Positions 42,109 through 51,998 of a stretch of 64,000 nucleotides of DNA are shown in pieces; the stretch's first letter is position 1; each line of letters opens with the position of its first letter. Made by a program: the position numbers and the translations under genes. This DNA is from SAR324 cluster bacterium (GTDB lineage: Bacteria; SAR324; NAC60-12): the NCBI GenBank assembly GCA_015231825.1, contig JADGAV010000016.1, positions 1,609-65,608 on the forward strand, read 5' to 3'. Under the pieces are notes generated by a model. The model saw only the letters and a program-made list of their open reading frames with translations. It did not search any database and had not been told where the DNA came from.

Positions 42109-43308
42109 TTACCATCCCGATTTAGCTTTAACCGGTTTGGCACCTGGGCGGCCTGTTGAACTGACCCCATAAAATTTTCCGTTCTGCCACTGCCCCACAG
42201 TCCAAAATGCCTCGTTGTTTTGATTGTTGAACTTGATAGGACCGATTACGGTATCAAATGAATTCTCTTTGAGAAAGGCCGATACTGCAGCACGATCCTT
42301 GTTTCCCACTCCTTCAATTGCTTGTTGAAGAACCTGCAGACTCGCATAAACAACCGGACTGGCCCAATAGTCAGGAGCTTTACCCGTCACTTCATTGTGT
42401 GCTTTTATAAAGGCCATCATCTCAGGAGTATCCGGGTTGACCCCGCCTGCCCCCAAGACCCCTTCAGCCGCGCTTTGAAACTTGGCCTGATAGGCAGGAA
42501 AAGCGGTCGCCACGGCGGTATAAAATGCCTTGACGTTGAGATTTTCTATTTTGGCCAGGGCTGTCAAACCGAACGTATCGGGTGGATAGGACCAGGCAAC
42601 AAAGGCATCAGGATTTGATGCCTTTGCGCCTTTGACAACGGGTGAAAGATCCTGAGTGCCAAGGGGGTAAGATTTATCATAAACAATCTCAAATCCTGCA
42701 CTTTTAAAGATTGGACGAGCGGCATTGGCCAGTTCGATCCCAAATGCATCAGCAACGTTGACCATAGCAACCCGATTGCCGATGGTGCCGTCATCTCTCA
42801 TTTTTGACAAGATTTCAGCAACCGATTTAGTAAACGCAGTCGTGTCTCCCAAAGTAAAAAAAATGTTGGGATAGCGTTTGGTCAGCTCAGGAATTTTATC
42901 GGTGATCGCCGTTGTTGTAATCTGAGGATATCCGTATTTTGCAAAAATCGGGGCCGTCGCCAGATTAAATCCTGTTCCGTAGGGAGCAATGATAAAATCT
43001 ACTTTATCCTGAGTTGCTAAACGCTGAACCGCCTTGATCGTTTCCCCCGGATTGGTACGATCATCATATTCGATCAACTCGATCTTTGCGGGTCCACTTT
43101 TTAATTTCAATCCTCCTTGAGCATTGACTTGGTTTACCCAAAGTTGGATACTTGGCCAATGCGTGACTGTTGAGCCACCCGCTAAAGGACCCGTTTTTGG
43201 AGCCACTGCTCCAATTTTTATCGTTTCCGAAGCTGCAGGGTTGGCCATCAATATTGCGCCAATTGCCAAGGCAGGAATTAAGAGTTTTCTGAATTTACTT
43301 TTTAACAT
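42109..43308 (-). CDS. livK: Periplasmic substrate-binding protein of the second importer
   Basis: The protein has 399 residues from ATG 43308, chosen for GGGAGGAAAAG upstream and a proper signal peptide (LLIPALAIGAILMANPAASA-type); the ORF-track start lies 90 bp earlier. Type I binding fold: TIKIGAVAPKTGPLAGGSTVTHW, then VDFIIAPYGTGFNLATAPIF and NVADAFGIELANAARPIFKS. It resembles amino-acid or aromatic-acid binders (LivJ/HbaE-like) and heads the operon. The 266-bp region to the divergent glycosyltransferase gene should contain its promoter. Confidence 0.92.
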   Translation of the reverse strand: MLKSKFRKLLIPALAIGAILMANPAASETIKIGAVAPKTGPLAGGSTVTHWPSIQLWVNQVNAQGGLKLKSGPAKIELIEYDDRTNPGETIKAVQRLATQDKVDFIIAPYGTGFNLATAPIFAKYGYPQITTTAITDKIPELTKRYPNIFFTLGDTTAFTKSVAEILSKMRDDGTIGNRVAMVNVADAFGIELANAARPIFKSAGFEIVYDKSYPLGTQDLSPVVKGAKASNPDAFVAWSYPPDTFGLTALAKIENLNVKAFYTAVATAFPAYQAKFQSAAEGVLGAGGVNPDTPEMMAFIKAHNEVTGKAPDYWASPVVYASLQVLQQAIEGVGNKDRAAVSAFLKENSFDTVIGPIKFNNQNNEAFWTVGQWQNGKFYGVSSTGRPGAKPVKAKSGW

Positions 43309-43574
43309 TTTCTTTTCCTCCCAATTGATTCGTTTTTTCCTATTCCACGAAGATGATCCGAATGACTGCTGGACTTTGCCATTTCTGCAAAATAGCAACT
43401 CTTTTCAAATCCTGCATGGCACCAGGAGGCATCGGGAAAAAAATTTGCTTTTTAGCAATTTTTAAAAAGGTGGACTTTAACCAAATCCCTTTGGGAAGTC
43501 AAAACGTTTTAAACAATATTTAACAACTCGATCGTTTCCCAATAAAGGATCGTATTTATCGGTGTTATTCTTAT

Positions 43575-45113
43575 ATGGCACAGAAATTTCCCTGCTTTTC
43601 CCTTTCTTCAAGCCAATGTGCATTGCTGCTGCTGATATTGTTTTTTGGACTTCGACTGTTTCACCTCCAAAGTCCTCTGGTAGACCATCATAGCTGGAAC
43701 CAGGTGTCGGCAGCAGCAATGGCCCGGCATATCTATTATGACTGGAAAACCATTTTCTATCCCACTGTCGATTTGTACAACAATACTTATGAAGATTTGA
43801 CCGTTTCAGCCACCATCCCTCTGAATCGAATCTATGCTCAGGAATTTCCTCTCTATCATCTACCGATTGCATTTCTTTACCACTGGTTCGGAGTAGAGGA
43901 ATGGCCTGGACGGATTGTCAGCATTCTCTACGGAATTATGGGATTGTGGTATTTATTTTTACTGACTCGTCTGGTCTGGGGGAACAAAATAGCCCTTCTG
44001 ACACTCCTCATTGCAGGATTTTCCCCGCTTGCCTGGTATTTCCAGCGCGCCATCATGAGTGATACCAGCATGGTCTCAGCAATGACTGCCGGATTTTACT
44101 ACTTTTATCGCTGGCTGGAAGAACGGGAGCGCAAAAAGTTTTTCTGGTACTCTTTACTTTGGACCACGGCAGCCGGAATTTTCAAAACGTTTGGTTTGGT
44201 GATCGGGGTGGCCTATCTGGTTCTGATTCTGCTAAGAAAAGAATATCGCCTGCTGAAACGTCCGGAACTATACTTGTTTGCACTCCTGGCCTGGATCCCC
44301 ACTTTGATCTGGATCTACCACGTACTGGGACTGGAAACCGGGAGGAGCGAGTTTTCCAAATTGGACAAAATGCTTTCCTGGGAATTGTGGTGGGACTGGC
44401 AGTTTTACAAAAGAATGATTTTTGCCCGTTTGATCGATCAGGTGCTCACCCCCTGGATGGCGGTCTTCGCATTGATCGGGATCTGGTATAGCCGTTTATC
44501 TGACAGACGGTATCACCTTCCCTTGGCCTGGACAGCCGCGTGTCTTTTTTATCTTTTTTTAGTTCAGAAAGCGAATTTTGTTCATGATTACTACCAGCTT
44601 CCCTTCATACCTGGTTTAAGTATTTTTGCAGCTATTGGAATTCAAAAAATGCTGAATTTTAATTTCAATCGCCGGCTTCGTCAACTCTGGTTATCCGTGT
44701 TTCTCCTTCTTTTTATCACCCAGGGTGGAATTTATTTCAGCAATCACTTGCGCATGAATCTGGGTTCTTATCAAACAGGGAAAAAAATTGCCGATCTCAG
44801 TCAGGATCCCGAGGACCGGGTTCTGGCATTGGACCCGGGGGCAGACAAGCGCAATCAGCTCATTTACTATTCAAATCACAATGGTTGGTTTGTCGAGGAA
44901 TTGAATTTAGAAAAGCTGGAGATCTTTCGTGTTTACGGTGCAAAATGGCTGGGGGTGAATTTGCGGATAAGCCCGCATTTCGATCAATATCGATCAAATC
45001 TTCAGGAAATTGCAGAAAAATATAAAAAAATATGGGAATACCGGGATGGCAAGGACCGTTATGGGAGACCCATGCTTTCTCAAATTTATGATCTGCGTCA
45101 GGCCACAAAATGA
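43575..45113 (+). CDS. GT39/ArnT-like membrane glycosyltransferase
   Basis: This 512-residue integral membrane protein has about ten to eleven helices. The first periplasmic loop LVDHHSWNQVSAAAMARHIYYDW holds the acidic/His residues typical of dolichyl- or undecaprenyl-phosphate-sugar-dependent GT-C transferases (PMT, ArnT, GT83). The helix-rich middle and C-terminal soluble tail (DLSQDPEDRVLALDPGADKR) fit the same class. It probably adds a sugar from a lipid carrier to lipid A or a surface glycan. It stands alone; the stop lies 8 bp from the convergent PQQ-type gene. Confidence 0.82.
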   Translation: MAQKFPCFSLSSSQCALLLLILFFGLRLFHLQSPLVDHHSWNQVSAAAMARHIYYDWKTIFYPTVDLYNNTYEDLTVSATIPLNRIYAQEFPLYHLPIAFLYHWFGVEEWPGRIVSILYGIMGLWYLFLLTRLVWGNKIALLTLLIAGFSPLAWYFQRAIMSDTSMVSAMTAGFYYFYRWLEERERKKFFWYSLLWTTAAGIFKTFGLVIGVAYLVLILLRKEYRLLKRPELYLFALLAWIPTLIWIYHVLGLETGRSEFSKLDKMLSWELWWDWQFYKRMIFARLIDQVLTPWMAVFALIGIWYSRLSDRRYHLPLAWTAACLFYLFLVQKANFVHDYYQLPFIPGLSIFAAIGIQKMLNFNFNRRLRQLWLSVFLLLFITQGGIYFSNHLRMNLGSYQTGKKIADLSQDPEDRVLALDPGADKRNQLIYYSNHNGWFVEELNLEKLEIFRVYGAKWLGVNLRISPHFDQYRSNLQEIAEKYKKIWEYRDGKDRYGRPMLSQIYDLRQATK

Positions 45114-45121
45114 TCGGTAAA

Positions 45122-46861
45122 TTATTTTCCCCCGACAAAACCGCGAATCCATCGGTAAATTTTAAAAGGAGTAACTCCCACTCCTAAAAATATCCCTGCA
45201 AAAAATGTCCATCCCAACCATGTTGAAGTGTGAGTGCTGAAATGAAATTGGAGGGACTCGAACAAACTGTCCAGCGAAAAACCGGCTTCGGGTTCGGTTT
45301 CCCCGGTCAATTGCATCAGATACTCTGTCAACCCTTCAATCTGTGCATCGGATAGATTGAGATTGGATTTTTGGGAACCTGGAAAATCGAATCGCGGTTC
45401 TTTCAAATGAGACCGAATCCACAGTTTGACTTTCTCCAGGCCTTTTGACTCCCGCAACTGCCGGCGTATTTTTTTGAATTGGCGCAAACGAGGATCCCTT
45501 TCCTGATCAACTTGTTCAAGCTGCTCTTCATAATCAGAATGGTTGAGTCGTTTCTGCAGACGCGTGATCAGTCCATCCAACTTAGGACCTGCCCCCCCAC
45601 CTTTGCCGAGAATGCTGTGGCAGGCGGCACATTCCTGACGTGCATACCAGCCAACTCCGCTGAGATCTGGAATGGGAGCGTCTTTTTGAGAAAGAGGGAC
45701 AATTTTCATTATATGCGTTTCCCCATCAGATTGAGGCATAAAACCTGAAAAGTATATGCCGTCAGGACCCGAAGCAACAGGAACCAGATATTGCGTTTCT
45801 TTCAGGTCACCGGCAAAGGTCAGGAAAGGAACAGGAGGCTTTCTAATCTCCTGCTTCTCATCAACCCATACGGCCTGAATCTGTGCCCAGAAAGTGGCGG
45901 TCACGAGCAAACGTTGATTCCACTGGGGGAACAATGGATGTTCATCCAAATAAATCATACTGGCAGGACCGATGGGAGGAGTCCAGGTGACCAGTCCGTT
46001 GAGAAACATCACGTCGTCTTTTCCCTCCCACAAATAATTTTGTCCCGGCTTGACCTCAATCAATCGATCCACCGCTTTTCCATTTTCTGCAATATAAATT
46101 CGACTCGCCGGACCTTCAGCAATAGCAAAAGGATTTCGGAGTCCAGAAGCGTATATATAGCTAGCGACGCTCCATGGGGCCTGTGTATTATAAAATGGAT
46201 TGTCAGAAGGAGCCGAACCGTCCAGATTGATGCGCAGCAACTTGCCGTTGGTATGTTCAAGCCTTTGCGTATTTTCCGGTTTATGCGCGTCTCCAACCCC
46301 CACGTACAATTTGCGATCTGAGCCAATGAAACAATTTCCGATTTGATGTGCAATACCGGACGGATCCTTTTCAAAAAACCGGTCCATTTCCCAAACTTTC
46401 TTTCCCTTCAAACCAAAATTGCCGTCTTCGCTGGCGAACCGCATGATTTTATTGAAGAGCAGTCCCCCTTTTCGATAGACAGTAGTCGCGTAAAGATGAG
46501 CTTTTTCAGCATCGAGACAAAGTCCGGTCAAACCGAATTGTCCCTTAAAATCAGGAAGTTCTTTGGTCGGCCGTAAATTTTCAATTTCATCCGCGAAAAC
46601 AAATACACTCCGATCCTGTGTGACGACTTTGATCTTGCCACGCAGTTCCGTCACATAATATAAAGGTGCTTTAGAATCACTTTTCGGATTGGGAACAAAC
46701 TTGATGTCCACTGGAAAAGCCCACCCTGAGGAATCGATCTCAATTTTATAACCATCAGGAGCCTTCCAGTTACTGCTTCCGGTAGCAAAAATAAAAGCTG
46801 GTGAAAACAGGCACCAGTAAAAAACGATGATCGAAAGGCGTCTTTTCAACTTCAATTTCAT
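45122..46861 (-). CDS. PQQ-type (sorbosone dehydrogenase-like) protein with cytochrome c domain
   Basis: The protein has 579 residues. A signal peptide (LSIIVFYWCLFSPAFIFA) is followed by a six-bladed soluble-GDH/sorbosone-dehydrogenase beta-propeller at about 30-400 (PLYYVTELRGKIKVV, GLTGLCLDAEKAHLYATTVY, SGLRNPFAIAEGP, YIAENG). A cytochrome c domain follows with CAACHSILGKGGGAGPKLDGL near 411, and a C-terminal helix (WTFFAGIFLGVGVTPFKIY) anchors the protein. It should oxidise a sugar or alcohol in the periplasm and pass electrons to the built-in haem. PQQ dependence is assumed from the family; no pqq genes are near. Confidence 0.87.
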   Translation of the reverse strand: MKLKLKRRLSIIVFYWCLFSPAFIFATGSSNWKAPDGYKIEIDSSGWAFPVDIKFVPNPKSDSKAPLYYVTELRGKIKVVTQDRSVFVFADEIENLRPTKELPDFKGQFGLTGLCLDAEKAHLYATTVYRKGGLLFNKIMRFASEDGNFGLKGKKVWEMDRFFEKDPSGIAHQIGNCFIGSDRKLYVGVGDAHKPENTQRLEHTNGKLLRINLDGSAPSDNPFYNTQAPWSVASYIYASGLRNPFAIAEGPASRIYIAENGKAVDRLIEVKPGQNYLWEGKDDVMFLNGLVTWTPPIGPASMIYLDEHPLFPQWNQRLLVTATFWAQIQAVWVDEKQEIRKPPVPFLTFAGDLKETQYLVPVASGPDGIYFSGFMPQSDGETHIMKIVPLSQKDAPIPDLSGVGWYARQECAACHSILGKGGGAGPKLDGLITRLQKRLNHSDYEEQLEQVDQERDPRLRQFKKIRRQLRESKGLEKVKLWIRSHLKEPRFDFPGSQKSNLNLSDAQIEGLTEYLMQLTGETEPEAGFSLDSLFESLQFHFSTHTSTWLGWTFFAGIFLGVGVTPFKIYRWIRGFVGGK

Positions 46862-47064
46862 AAGAGAGTCAATACGAAGGTATTCAGGATTGATTTGCAG
46901 ATATTCGAAAAAATCGCAACTGGATCATCCTATCATCAAACCTTTCGGAATTAGTAGTGCAAATTTGTCTCAAACCTGATAAGAAGTCGGCTTGTTTTGA
47001 TCCAGGCTCTGCAGCCGGTAGTCAGAAAATGATTATTTTACTCAATTTTTAAATCACAAAACCA

Positions 47065-47583
47065 ATGATAAAACAACCTTCTTATACTCATGAAGAGCTT
47101 ATAAAATGCGGGTACGGTGAAATCTTCGGTGATGGCAATGCCCGTTTGCCGATTCCTCCTATGCTCATGATGGACCGCATTGTAAAAATTACAGAGGACA
47201 CCGGACATTACAACAACGGTGAGATGATTGCCGAACTCGACATCACCCCGGATATGTGGTTCTTTGATTGTCACTTCCCAACCGATCCAGTAATGCCTGG
47301 ATGTCTGGGGCTGGATGCCATGTGGCAACTTGTTGGATTCTTTCTTGGCTGGAAGGGCCTGCCCGGCAGGGGACGTGCCTTGGGAGTGGGAGAAGTCTCA
47401 TTTCGGGGACAAGTGCTTCGGACCAACAAAAAAGTGGTTTATGAAGTCCATATGAAGCGCGTCTTTGTCAGATCAACTTTTTCGATGGGCTTAGCGGACG
47501 CGACTATGTCCGTGGATGACCGGGTGATCTATACTGCAAAAGGACTTCGGGTGGGCAGCTACGTCTCGTTGACTGACTTTTAA
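47065..47583 (+). CDS. fabA: 3-hydroxydecanoyl-ACP dehydratase/isomerase
   Basis: This 172-residue hot-dog-fold protein has the usual length. The catalytic His lies in [26 protein letters not shown] near 74 together with the active Asp. The start [30 protein letters not shown] and the end [16 protein letters not shown] are diagnostic for FabA rather than FabZ. It dehydrates and isomerises C10 intermediates for unsaturated fatty acids. It usually pairs with fabB, which is not in this window. A strong terminator follows, so it is probably monocistronic. Confidence 0.95.
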   Translation: MIKQPSYTHEELIKCGYGEIFGDGNARLPIPPMLMMDRIVKITEDTGHYNNGEMIAELDITPDMWFFDCHFPTDPVMPGCLGLDAMWQLVGFFLGWKGLPGRGRALGVGEVSFRGQVLRTNKKVVYEVHMKRVFVRSTFSMGLADATMSVDDRVIYTAKGLRVGSYVSLTDF

Positions 47584-47620
47584 AAAATTATCAAACAGGA
47601 AATTCAGAAAAAAAGAGTTT

Positions 47621-47655
47621 ATCTCCGGCAATCTCACTATTGCCGGAGATTTTTC
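47621..47655 (+). terminator. Intrinsic terminator after fabA
   Basis: A perfect 11-bp stem, ATCTCCGGCAA with TTGCCGGAGAT, is followed by TTTTTC. It lies between fabA and the convergent pentapeptide-repeat gene and can serve both strands, since the opposite side begins with AAACTC and A-rich sequence. Confidence 0.85.
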
Positions 47656-47670
47656 AGTAAAAAGTGAATT

Positions 47671-48678
47671 TTACTCTCTTATATCTTCATAGTTTGCGCC
47701 ATCATCCCTTCTGGCTTCTTTGTAGTTTGATCCTCGCAAATGAGCTCTTTTAAAATTCACCTTGCGTATGTCAGCGGATCTGAAATTAGCCTTCGTCAGA
47801 TCAGCATCTTTGAAATTGACTTCTCGCAAATCACTTTTCGTAAAATCTGCCTGAGCACATTTTGCCCGAACAAAAGAAGCGTCTTCCAAATGCGAATGTG
47901 AAAAATCGGTTTTATAACATTTGGCTTCATTGAACATCGCATTTTTCAGCTTTGCTTTTTTAAATGAAACTCCACTGATATCGGCACCTTTGAAATTGCT
48001 GCGAGCCAGATCTTTGTCGGCAAAATCACAGTGGCGCAGGTCTTTATCTTCTCCGGGCTCGCAATCCGGTTCCGCTGCTTTCGGTTCCTCGACTTCTTCC
48101 TTTTTCTGTTCCACTTTTGCTGCAGGGGCCGCTGCGCTAGCAGTTTCCTGCTTGGGTTCCGATTTTGCGACTGCTGCTGGAGCGGGTTCCAGCGCTGCCA
48201 TCACATCAGTAACTTTGAGCAAAACCCAGTGGTCGGAATTGGCTCTCGGCGTAGCGGAAGCCTCCCCTTCTATATTGTTTTCAAAATGTTCGCGATATTC
48301 CCCGATAACTTTTGCAGTACCGTTTTTTCTTAACTCGTAGAGTTCCAAAAAATTGAGGTCCGACGCGTCCTTCGAATAATGATGAATTCCGACCATGTAG
48401 TTGGAAAGTGCCTGAGGGGCAACCAGAGTGATACATTCCTGATCGGTGGGGCTGGTTTTGTCATGTATCGCCGCGACGCTGTTCCCTATCTTTAAAGTCG
48501 TGTTATTTGGTGGAAACAGCACACGTTCTCTCCCCAATACCAGGGTAATGTCAAAATCCGGAACCTCCTTGCCCTGAGGGACTTCCCATTCCAAGCATAT
48601 TGTGGTGGCAGCCTGCACCCAGGAAACCATCAGAAGGAAGATCAAAAAGGGAAATAAAAGTTTTCTTGCAGATTGCAT
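47671..48678 (-). CDS. Secreted pentapeptide-repeat protein
   Basis: The protein has 335 residues from ATG 48678 (AAAGGA upstream), with a signal peptide (LLFPFLIFLLMVSWVQA). After an unknown beta-rich domain of about 125 residues and an Ala/Lys/Glu-rich linker (EPKQETASAAAPAAKVEQKK), about 18 pentapeptide repeats follow (A-[DNK]-[FL]-x-x: CDFADKDLARSNFKGADISG, then ADFTKSDLREVNFKDADLTK), forming a right-handed beta helix. It should sit in the periplasm. Function is unknown; gyrase-type mimicry is excluded by export. Confidence 0.87.
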   Translation of the reverse strand: MQSARKLLFPFLIFLLMVSWVQAATTICLEWEVPQGKEVPDFDITLVLGRERVLFPPNNTTLKIGNSVAAIHDKTSPTDQECITLVAPQALSNYMVGIHHYSKDASDLNFLELYELRKNGTAKVIGEYREHFENNIEGEASATPRANSDHWVLLKVTDVMAALEPAPAAVAKSEPKQETASAAAPAAKVEQKKEEVEEPKAAEPDCEPGEDKDLRHCDFADKDLARSNFKGADISGVSFKKAKLKNAMFNEAKCYKTDFSHSHLEDASFVRAKCAQADFTKSDLREVNFKDADLTKANFRSADIRKVNFKRAHLRGSNYKEARRDDGANYEDIRE

Positions 48679-48881
48679 ACGTTGTCCTTTCCGAAAGATG
48701 AGCATTTACGACAATGAAAAGATAAATACTAAGAGATAAAAAAAAATAAATGACTTGTCAAGCAGAATAGTATTTAATAAATTATAGCGATCCAAAAAAT
48801 ACTGCGGCTATTCCCAATCCCGGATACGGGCTATGTCTGTCCCGGGATCCTATCTTTGCGACACTTTTCCCGAAAAGTACT

Positions 48882-50234
48882 ATGAAACAGATATTATTCT
48901 TTTTGCTCATCAGTTTTTTTCTTTCGACTTTTTCCTGGGCAGTTGATGTAAATTCTCTGGAGGATGGACTCTATGCAGAAGTGAAAACCAGCAAAGGAAC
49001 CATTGTTTTGCAGTTATTTCATGACAAAACCCCCAATACCGTTGCGAATTTTGTCGGTCTGGCAGAGGGTCTCAAGGAGTGGACAGACCCGATCACAAAA
49101 CAGGCAAAGAAAAGTCCTTTTTATGATGGTTTGACGTTTCATCGTGTCATCAAGGACTTCATGATTCAGGGAGGCGACCCTTTAGGAACCGGAACCGGCG
49201 GTCCGGGTTTTCAGTTCGCCGATGAATTCCATCCTTCTTTAAAACATGATAAAGCCGGGACTTTATCAATGGCCAATGCGGGCAAAGACACCAATGGCAG
49301 TCAATTTTTTATCACCCATAAAGCGACTCCCTGGCTAGACAACAAACATTCTGTTTTTGGCCAGGTGATCGAAGGAATGGAGGTCGTCAATCTGATTGCC
49401 AACGGCGATACAATGGAAACGGTCACTTTCATCCGCAAAGGGAAAGAGGCTGAAGCGTTTGATGTTGTCAGAATCGTCGAAGAGGCAGAAAAAACGGCGA
49501 TGGAACTGGCAAAAAAAGAGGCAGAAAAATCTAAAAAAATTGTCCCGGAAGCCCAGGGAAAAATCGATCCTGCCCGGGTTCCGGCCCCCGACCAAAAAGC
49601 GTCTGAAGAAGTCGCTGCCAACTTGTTATTGATCGGATACAAAGGATCTCAATTGAAAAACGCCAAATTTTACTATGAAAAAGATGAAGCTCTTAAAGTC
49701 GCCCAGCAAATTGTTGATTTGGCACGCAGAGAAGGATCTGATTTTTCAAAACTGATCAAGGAATTCACTGATGTTCCTCAAACCACAAAAATTCCTCAGA
49801 TCGACGATGGGCCACGAACTCCACCATTTTTCAAATCCGCATTGAAGCTCAAAATCGGGCAGATCAGTGATCCGGTGGAATCGCCGTTCGGATATTTTAT
49901 TTTTGAACGATATGAAGCAGAATTCGCCGAAGCACGTCATATTCTCATTGCTTACAAAGGAGCAGCACGATCAACCCAGGAACGCAGTAAGGAAGAGGCC
50001 GAGAAGAGGGCGGCCGAAGTATTAGAAGAGCTCAAATCGGGAAAAGATTTTGCAGAAATGGCAAAATCTCATTCTGACGGTCCTTCGAAGACAAAAGGAG
50101 GACACCTTGGCCGTTTTTCAAGAGGGCAAATGGTGCCGGCATTCGACAAAGCTTTATTTGCAATGAAACCCGGGGAACTGAGCGAGATTGTCGAAACCGA
50201 ATTCGGATTTCATCTGATAAAGCGCGAAAAATAG
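48882..50234 (+). CDS. Cyclophilin-parvulin fusion peptidyl-prolyl isomerase
   Basis: The 450-residue protein has a signal peptide ([15 protein letters not shown]). Residues about 28-195 are a cyclophilin with the active site block [24 protein letters not shown] and [26 protein letters not shown] charged linker leads to a degenerate parvulin copy (about 245-345, [20 protein letters not shown] to [12 protein letters not shown]) and a complete parvulin (about 350-450, [15 protein letters not shown] to [13 protein letters not shown]). Both isomerase types in one periplasmic chain suggest a folding factor for outer-membrane or secreted proteins. gpmI overlaps its stop, hence probable co-transcription. 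Confidence 0.9.
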   Translation: MKQILFFLLISFFLSTFSWAVDVNSLEDGLYAEVKTSKGTIVLQLFHDKTPNTVANFVGLAEGLKEWTDPITKQAKKSPFYDGLTFHRVIKDFMIQGGDPLGTGTGGPGFQFADEFHPSLKHDKAGTLSMANAGKDTNGSQFFITHKATPWLDNKHSVFGQVIEGMEVVNLIANGDTMETVTFIRKGKEAEAFDVVRIVEEAEKTAMELAKKEAEKSKKIVPEAQGKIDPARVPAPDQKASEEVAANLLLIGYKGSQLKNAKFYYEKDEALKVAQQIVDLARREGSDFSKLIKEFTDVPQTTKIPQIDDGPRTPPFFKSALKLKIGQISDPVESPFGYFIFERYEAEFAEARHILIAYKGAARSTQERSKEEAEKRAAEVLEELKSGKDFAEMAKSHSDGPSKTKGGHLGRFSRGQMVPAFDKALFAMKPGELSEIVETEFGFHLIKREK

Positions 50235-50242
50235 TGAATTCC

Positions 50243-51883
50243 ATGACGGTAAAACAATTAGCTGAATATTTTCATGGCAGAAGTCCCCTCATTCACGTGG
50301 TATTAGATGGGTGGGGGATTGCGCCGGCGAGTGATTACAATGCAATTTCCCAGGCAAAAACTCCTGCAATGGATCGCCTGCTGCGCAGTTTTCCCCACAC
50401 CCAACTGCTTGCTCACGGTCTACACGTCGGACTGCCCAATAAAAAAGACATGGGGGGATCAGAAGTCGGTCATATGACCATGGGTTCCGGCATCATTATG
50501 GAACAGGGCCCGACATACATCAAACGCCTGATCGACACTGGAGAATTTCAGAAGGGTCCGGTGCTGGCAAAAGTTCTTAAAAATTGTCTGGATCAGCAAA
50601 CTCCTCTTCATTTGATCGGCTTACTTTCCGATGGCAATATTCATAGCCATCTCGATCACTTTATTGCGATCATTCGACATGCCTACAAAGTCGGAGTGAA
50701 GCAGCTTTACGTTCATGCATTGCTCGATGGTCGAGATACCGCCATTCAATCTGCACAAGTCTATATCGACATTCTGGAAAATTTATTTGAGGAACTGAAG
50801 CAGCAGAGACCGGGGATCGATTATGCTTTCGCCAGTGGAGGGGGGCGGGAGGTCATTACAATGGACCGGGACAACAACTGGCCGAAAGTAGAAGCTGGAT
50901 GGAACGTCCATGTTCGTGGAGAAAGCCCCAATCGTTTTGAATCGATCACACAGGCAGTTGAACATTTTCGTCAGGAACAAAAAGGAATTGTTGATCAGGA
51001 CCTTCCGGGCTTTGTGCTTGTGAGGAAAGGAAACTCTATTGCGCCAATTCGAGATCAGCACTCAGTGATCTTTATGAACTTTCGTGCCGATCGAGCCATC
51101 GAATTCACACAAGCGATGCTTGAAGAAGATTTTCCCCATTTTGACCGCAGTCCCCTGCCAAAGGTGGTCTATGCGGGAATGATGGTTTATGATCAGGAAA
51201 CTCAATTCCCGGAAAATCATCTGGTCGGGGCCACGGTGGTAGACAATCCTTTCGGCAAGAGAATTTTGGAAAAAGGCTTGACACAGTTCCGGCTGACGGA
51301 AACTCAAAAATTTGCCCATGTCACTTTTTTTTACAATGGAGGGTATCGTAACCCTTTGGACCCTAAAGCCGAAATCTATCAATTGATTGCATCGGACAAA
51401 GTCCTTTCTTTTGATCTGGCACCCGAAATGAAAGCTGATGAAATCCAACGCAAAGCCGTGGAGTTCATCTCCTCACGAAAATTTGATTACGGCCTGATCA
51501 ATTTTGCCAATGCCGACATGGTCGGACACACCGGAAATTTGAAAGCCGCCATCGCTGCAGTCGAAGCAACAGACCGCGCATTAGGTAAAATTATCGAAAA
51601 AATCAAGGAAGTTTCCGGATTGCTTGTTGTCACCGCAGATCACGGCAATGCCGATCAAATGCTTTCTTTCAACAAGAAAAAGAACCTGTGGGAACCGGAT
51701 ACCAAACATTCTCTCAATCCTGTCCCCTTTGTCATCTACGATCCGCTTTTTGACAATAATTATCAGCTTAAACCGCACACGGATTCAGACCCACTCAACC
51801 TGAGCCAGATAGCGGCAACCAATTTTATTTTACTGGGACAAGCTGTCCCGTCTGATATCAATGATTCGCTCTTCCTGATATAA
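50243..51883 (+). CDS. gpmI: 2,3-bisphosphoglycerate-independent phosphoglycerate mutase
   Basis: The 546-residue protein interconverts 3- and 2-phosphoglycerate with two Mn ions. Key blocks are VVLDGWGIAPASDYNAI, the phosphoserine loop KDMGGSEVGHMTMGSG, HLIGLLSDGNIHSHLDH, ALLDGRDT, NFRADRAIE, NFANADMVGHTG and VTADHGNADQM. It is about 35 residues longer than E. coli GpmI, mostly from an N-terminal extension and small loops. ATG 50243 is preferred; a GTG at 50234 overlaps the PPIase stop. Together with the enolase at 37405 it covers lower glycolysis, but the two are 12 kb apart. Confidence 0.94.
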   Translation: MTVKQLAEYFHGRSPLIHVVLDGWGIAPASDYNAISQAKTPAMDRLLRSFPHTQLLAHGLHVGLPNKKDMGGSEVGHMTMGSGIIMEQGPTYIKRLIDTGEFQKGPVLAKVLKNCLDQQTPLHLIGLLSDGNIHSHLDHFIAIIRHAYKVGVKQLYVHALLDGRDTAIQSAQVYIDILENLFEELKQQRPGIDYAFASGGGREVITMDRDNNWPKVEAGWNVHVRGESPNRFESITQAVEHFRQEQKGIVDQDLPGFVLVRKGNSIAPIRDQHSVIFMNFRADRAIEFTQAMLEEDFPHFDRSPLPKVVYAGMMVYDQETQFPENHLVGATVVDNPFGKRILEKGLTQFRLTETQKFAHVTFFYNGGYRNPLDPKAEIYQLIASDKVLSFDLAPEMKADEIQRKAVEFISSRKFDYGLINFANADMVGHTGNLKAAIAAVEATDRALGKIIEKIKEVSGLLVVTADHGNADQMLSFNKKKNLWEPDTKHSLNPVPFVIYDPLFDNNYQLKPHTDSDPLNLSQIAATNFILLGQAVPSDINDSLFLI

Positions 51884-51998
51884 TTGAAAAGTTGAGTGCT
51901 GAAAATCGAAATACCGGTTCAGTCAGAGGCTCGAACAGGATGCGGCGAGTAAAAATTGATCTAACCGATTTGTGATCTGAAGAAGGAGTATTCGTTAT

